Below are positions 63,243-64,000 of a DNA stretch of 64,000 nucleotides, piece by piece. A program made the position numbers and the translations under genes. The stretch is taken from the NCBI GenBank assembly GCA_020722545.1, contig DYKQ01000002.1, positions 1 through 64,000 on the forward strand. Reading direction: 5' to 3'. Below the pieces are notes generated by a model. It was not told the DNA's origin. It searched no databases and saw only the letters and a list, made by a program, of their open reading frames with translations. How positions within the stretch are numbered: the first letter of the stretch is position 1; every line of letters starts with the position of its first letter. Source of the stretch: Thiomonas intermedia (GTDB lineage: Bacteria > Pseudomonadota > Gammaproteobacteria > Burkholderiales > Burkholderiaceae_C).

Positions 63243-63410
63243 GAAAAACGAAGTGGCGCGCCACCTACACGAATCGGTGTTCCGCTTTGGGTTGTGTTTG
63301 GGGCAGGCGCTGCGTTTCTCGGTGTTCTATACGAGAAGATCACAGGAGAACACCTGGCTGAAAAAACGACATACCGGGTCATCGACGCAGAGCGTGAGGA
63401 AGGTAAGTGA
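63243..63410 (+). pseudogene. 3' fragment of a small membrane-protein ORF (…GVPLWVVFGAGAAFLGVLYEKITGEHLAEKTTYRVIDAEREEGK*)
   Basis: Open frame with no good start, protein-like composition, stop 4 nt before the attC-like site. Confidence 0.45.
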
Positions 63411-63412
63411 TG

Positions 63413-63477
63413 CCGAATAACTATTCGTCCAAGCGGACGCGCGAAAAGCCGCGCGCCGCCCAATTCCGGCGTTAGCA
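63413..63477 (+). repeat. attC-like site (integron cassette recombination site)
   Basis: GAATAAC…TTCGTCCAAGCGGACGCGCG-aaaa-GCCGCGCGCCGCCCAATTCCGGCGTTAGC; stem GCGG(A)CGCGCG/CGCGCGCCGC with one extrahelical A; terminal AAC/GTT. Confidence 0.6.
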
Positions 63478-63666
63478 GGCTGCTGAAACTTTCAGCAGGT
63501 GGTCAGGTCTGGCCTCGTAGCACTTGTTTCTGCACTTGTTTCGGGTTGCAGCGCACGCTGTTAGCTCGTTTGCGCCAAGAAGACGCGGTAGCAAAACCCC
63601 TGCTGCGCTGGCAGCCCTGCGCGAGTAAAATTTGTGCATCGCAACAAGAAAAGGTCGGAGTCCATC

Positions 63667-64000
63667 ATGGTGTATGACCTGTATGAAACCCAGCGCTCGC
63701 TGATGCGGCCGCTGGCTGATTTTGCCGAGGCTGCCGCCAAGTTTTACGCCCATCCGGTATGGCCTGCGGTGCCGCACAACGTCACCCAGCGTATCTCGGC
63801 CAGCTACGACCTGATGCACCGGCTGCTCAAGGACTACGAAAAACCCGAGTTCGGCATCAGCAGCGTGCAGATCGAGGGCAAGACTGTCGCAGTGCAGCAA
63901 CAGGTCGCGCTCGAAAAACCCTTCTGCCGTCTGCTGCGGTTCAAGCGGTTTTCCGACGATGTCAGCCTGCTGGGCAAGCTCAAGGATGACCCGACCGTGC
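63667..64000 (+). CDS. phaZ: Intracellular PHB depolymerase, N-terminal part (runs off window)
   Basis: MVYDLYETQRSLMRPLADFAEAAAKFY…YDLMHRLLKDYEKPEF…LEKPFCRLLRFKRF. Confidence 0.82.
   Translation, partial: MVYDLYETQRSLMRPLADFAEAAAKFYAHPVWPAVPHNVTQRISASYDLMHRLLKDYEKPEFGISSVQIEGKTVAVQQQVALEKPFCRLLRFKRFSDDVSLLGKLKDDPTV

Noticed and set aside
63253-63420. GTG-start 55-aa ORF VARHLHESVFRFGLCLGQALRFSVFYTRRSQ…
   Set aside because: Alternative frame with less natural composition than the overlapping fragment ending at 63410.
63206-63463. 85-aa minus-strand ORF over the attC-like region
   Set aside because: Antisense to a better protein-like plus-strand fragment; composition not convincing.

Overview
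The window is GC-rich, protein-dense chromosomal DNA that looks betaproteobacterial; gene content and order suggest a Thiomonas-like organism, but this is inference. No rRNA, tRNA or CRISPR array was seen. Main blocks: (1) ~0-20 kb, a stress/energy block: PhaC-like hydrolase, two H+-type P-type ATPases, dihydrolipoamide-dehydrogenase-like enzyme, ABC-2/HlyD/TolC exporter, Crp/Fnr regulator, UspA, host-attachment-like protein, MFS, PPK2, AhpD-like protein, phasin. FNR/Anr-type boxes occur in front of some of these genes. (2) ~20.2-30.4 kb, a long arsenic gene run: arsR, arsI-like, arsC, arsB, SigZ-like sigma factor, ArsP-like permease, thioredoxin-like protein, GlcG-like, arsH, AhpD-like, an uncharacterised 311-aa protein, aquaporin, VOC protein, a Cys-less thioredoxin-like paralogue, CDF transporter. 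(3) ~30.6-37.4 kb, OsmC plus an RND tripartite pump and a frameshifted LysE/ArgO gene. (4) ~37.4-49.6 kb, housekeeping: GGDEF, EamA with a His-rich tail, cysM, hemYXDC, ppc, patatin. (5) ~49.7-58.4 kb, PepSY-PAP2-TolC-HlyD-RND-two-component efflux locus. (6) Uma2, a truncated PQQ sugar dehydrogenase, uvrB, an aromatic aminotransferase, and the start of phaZ. Best non-coding finds: a ~251-bp MITE-like element (17-bp TIRs, candidate TSD, three perfect hairpins) at the 3' end of a P-type ATPase gene; an orphan attC-like site behind a truncated ORF near 63.4 kb; a stem that sequesters the Shine-Dalgarno of the PepSY gene; a REP-like palindrome inserted in frame in hemD; and a perfect FNR box.
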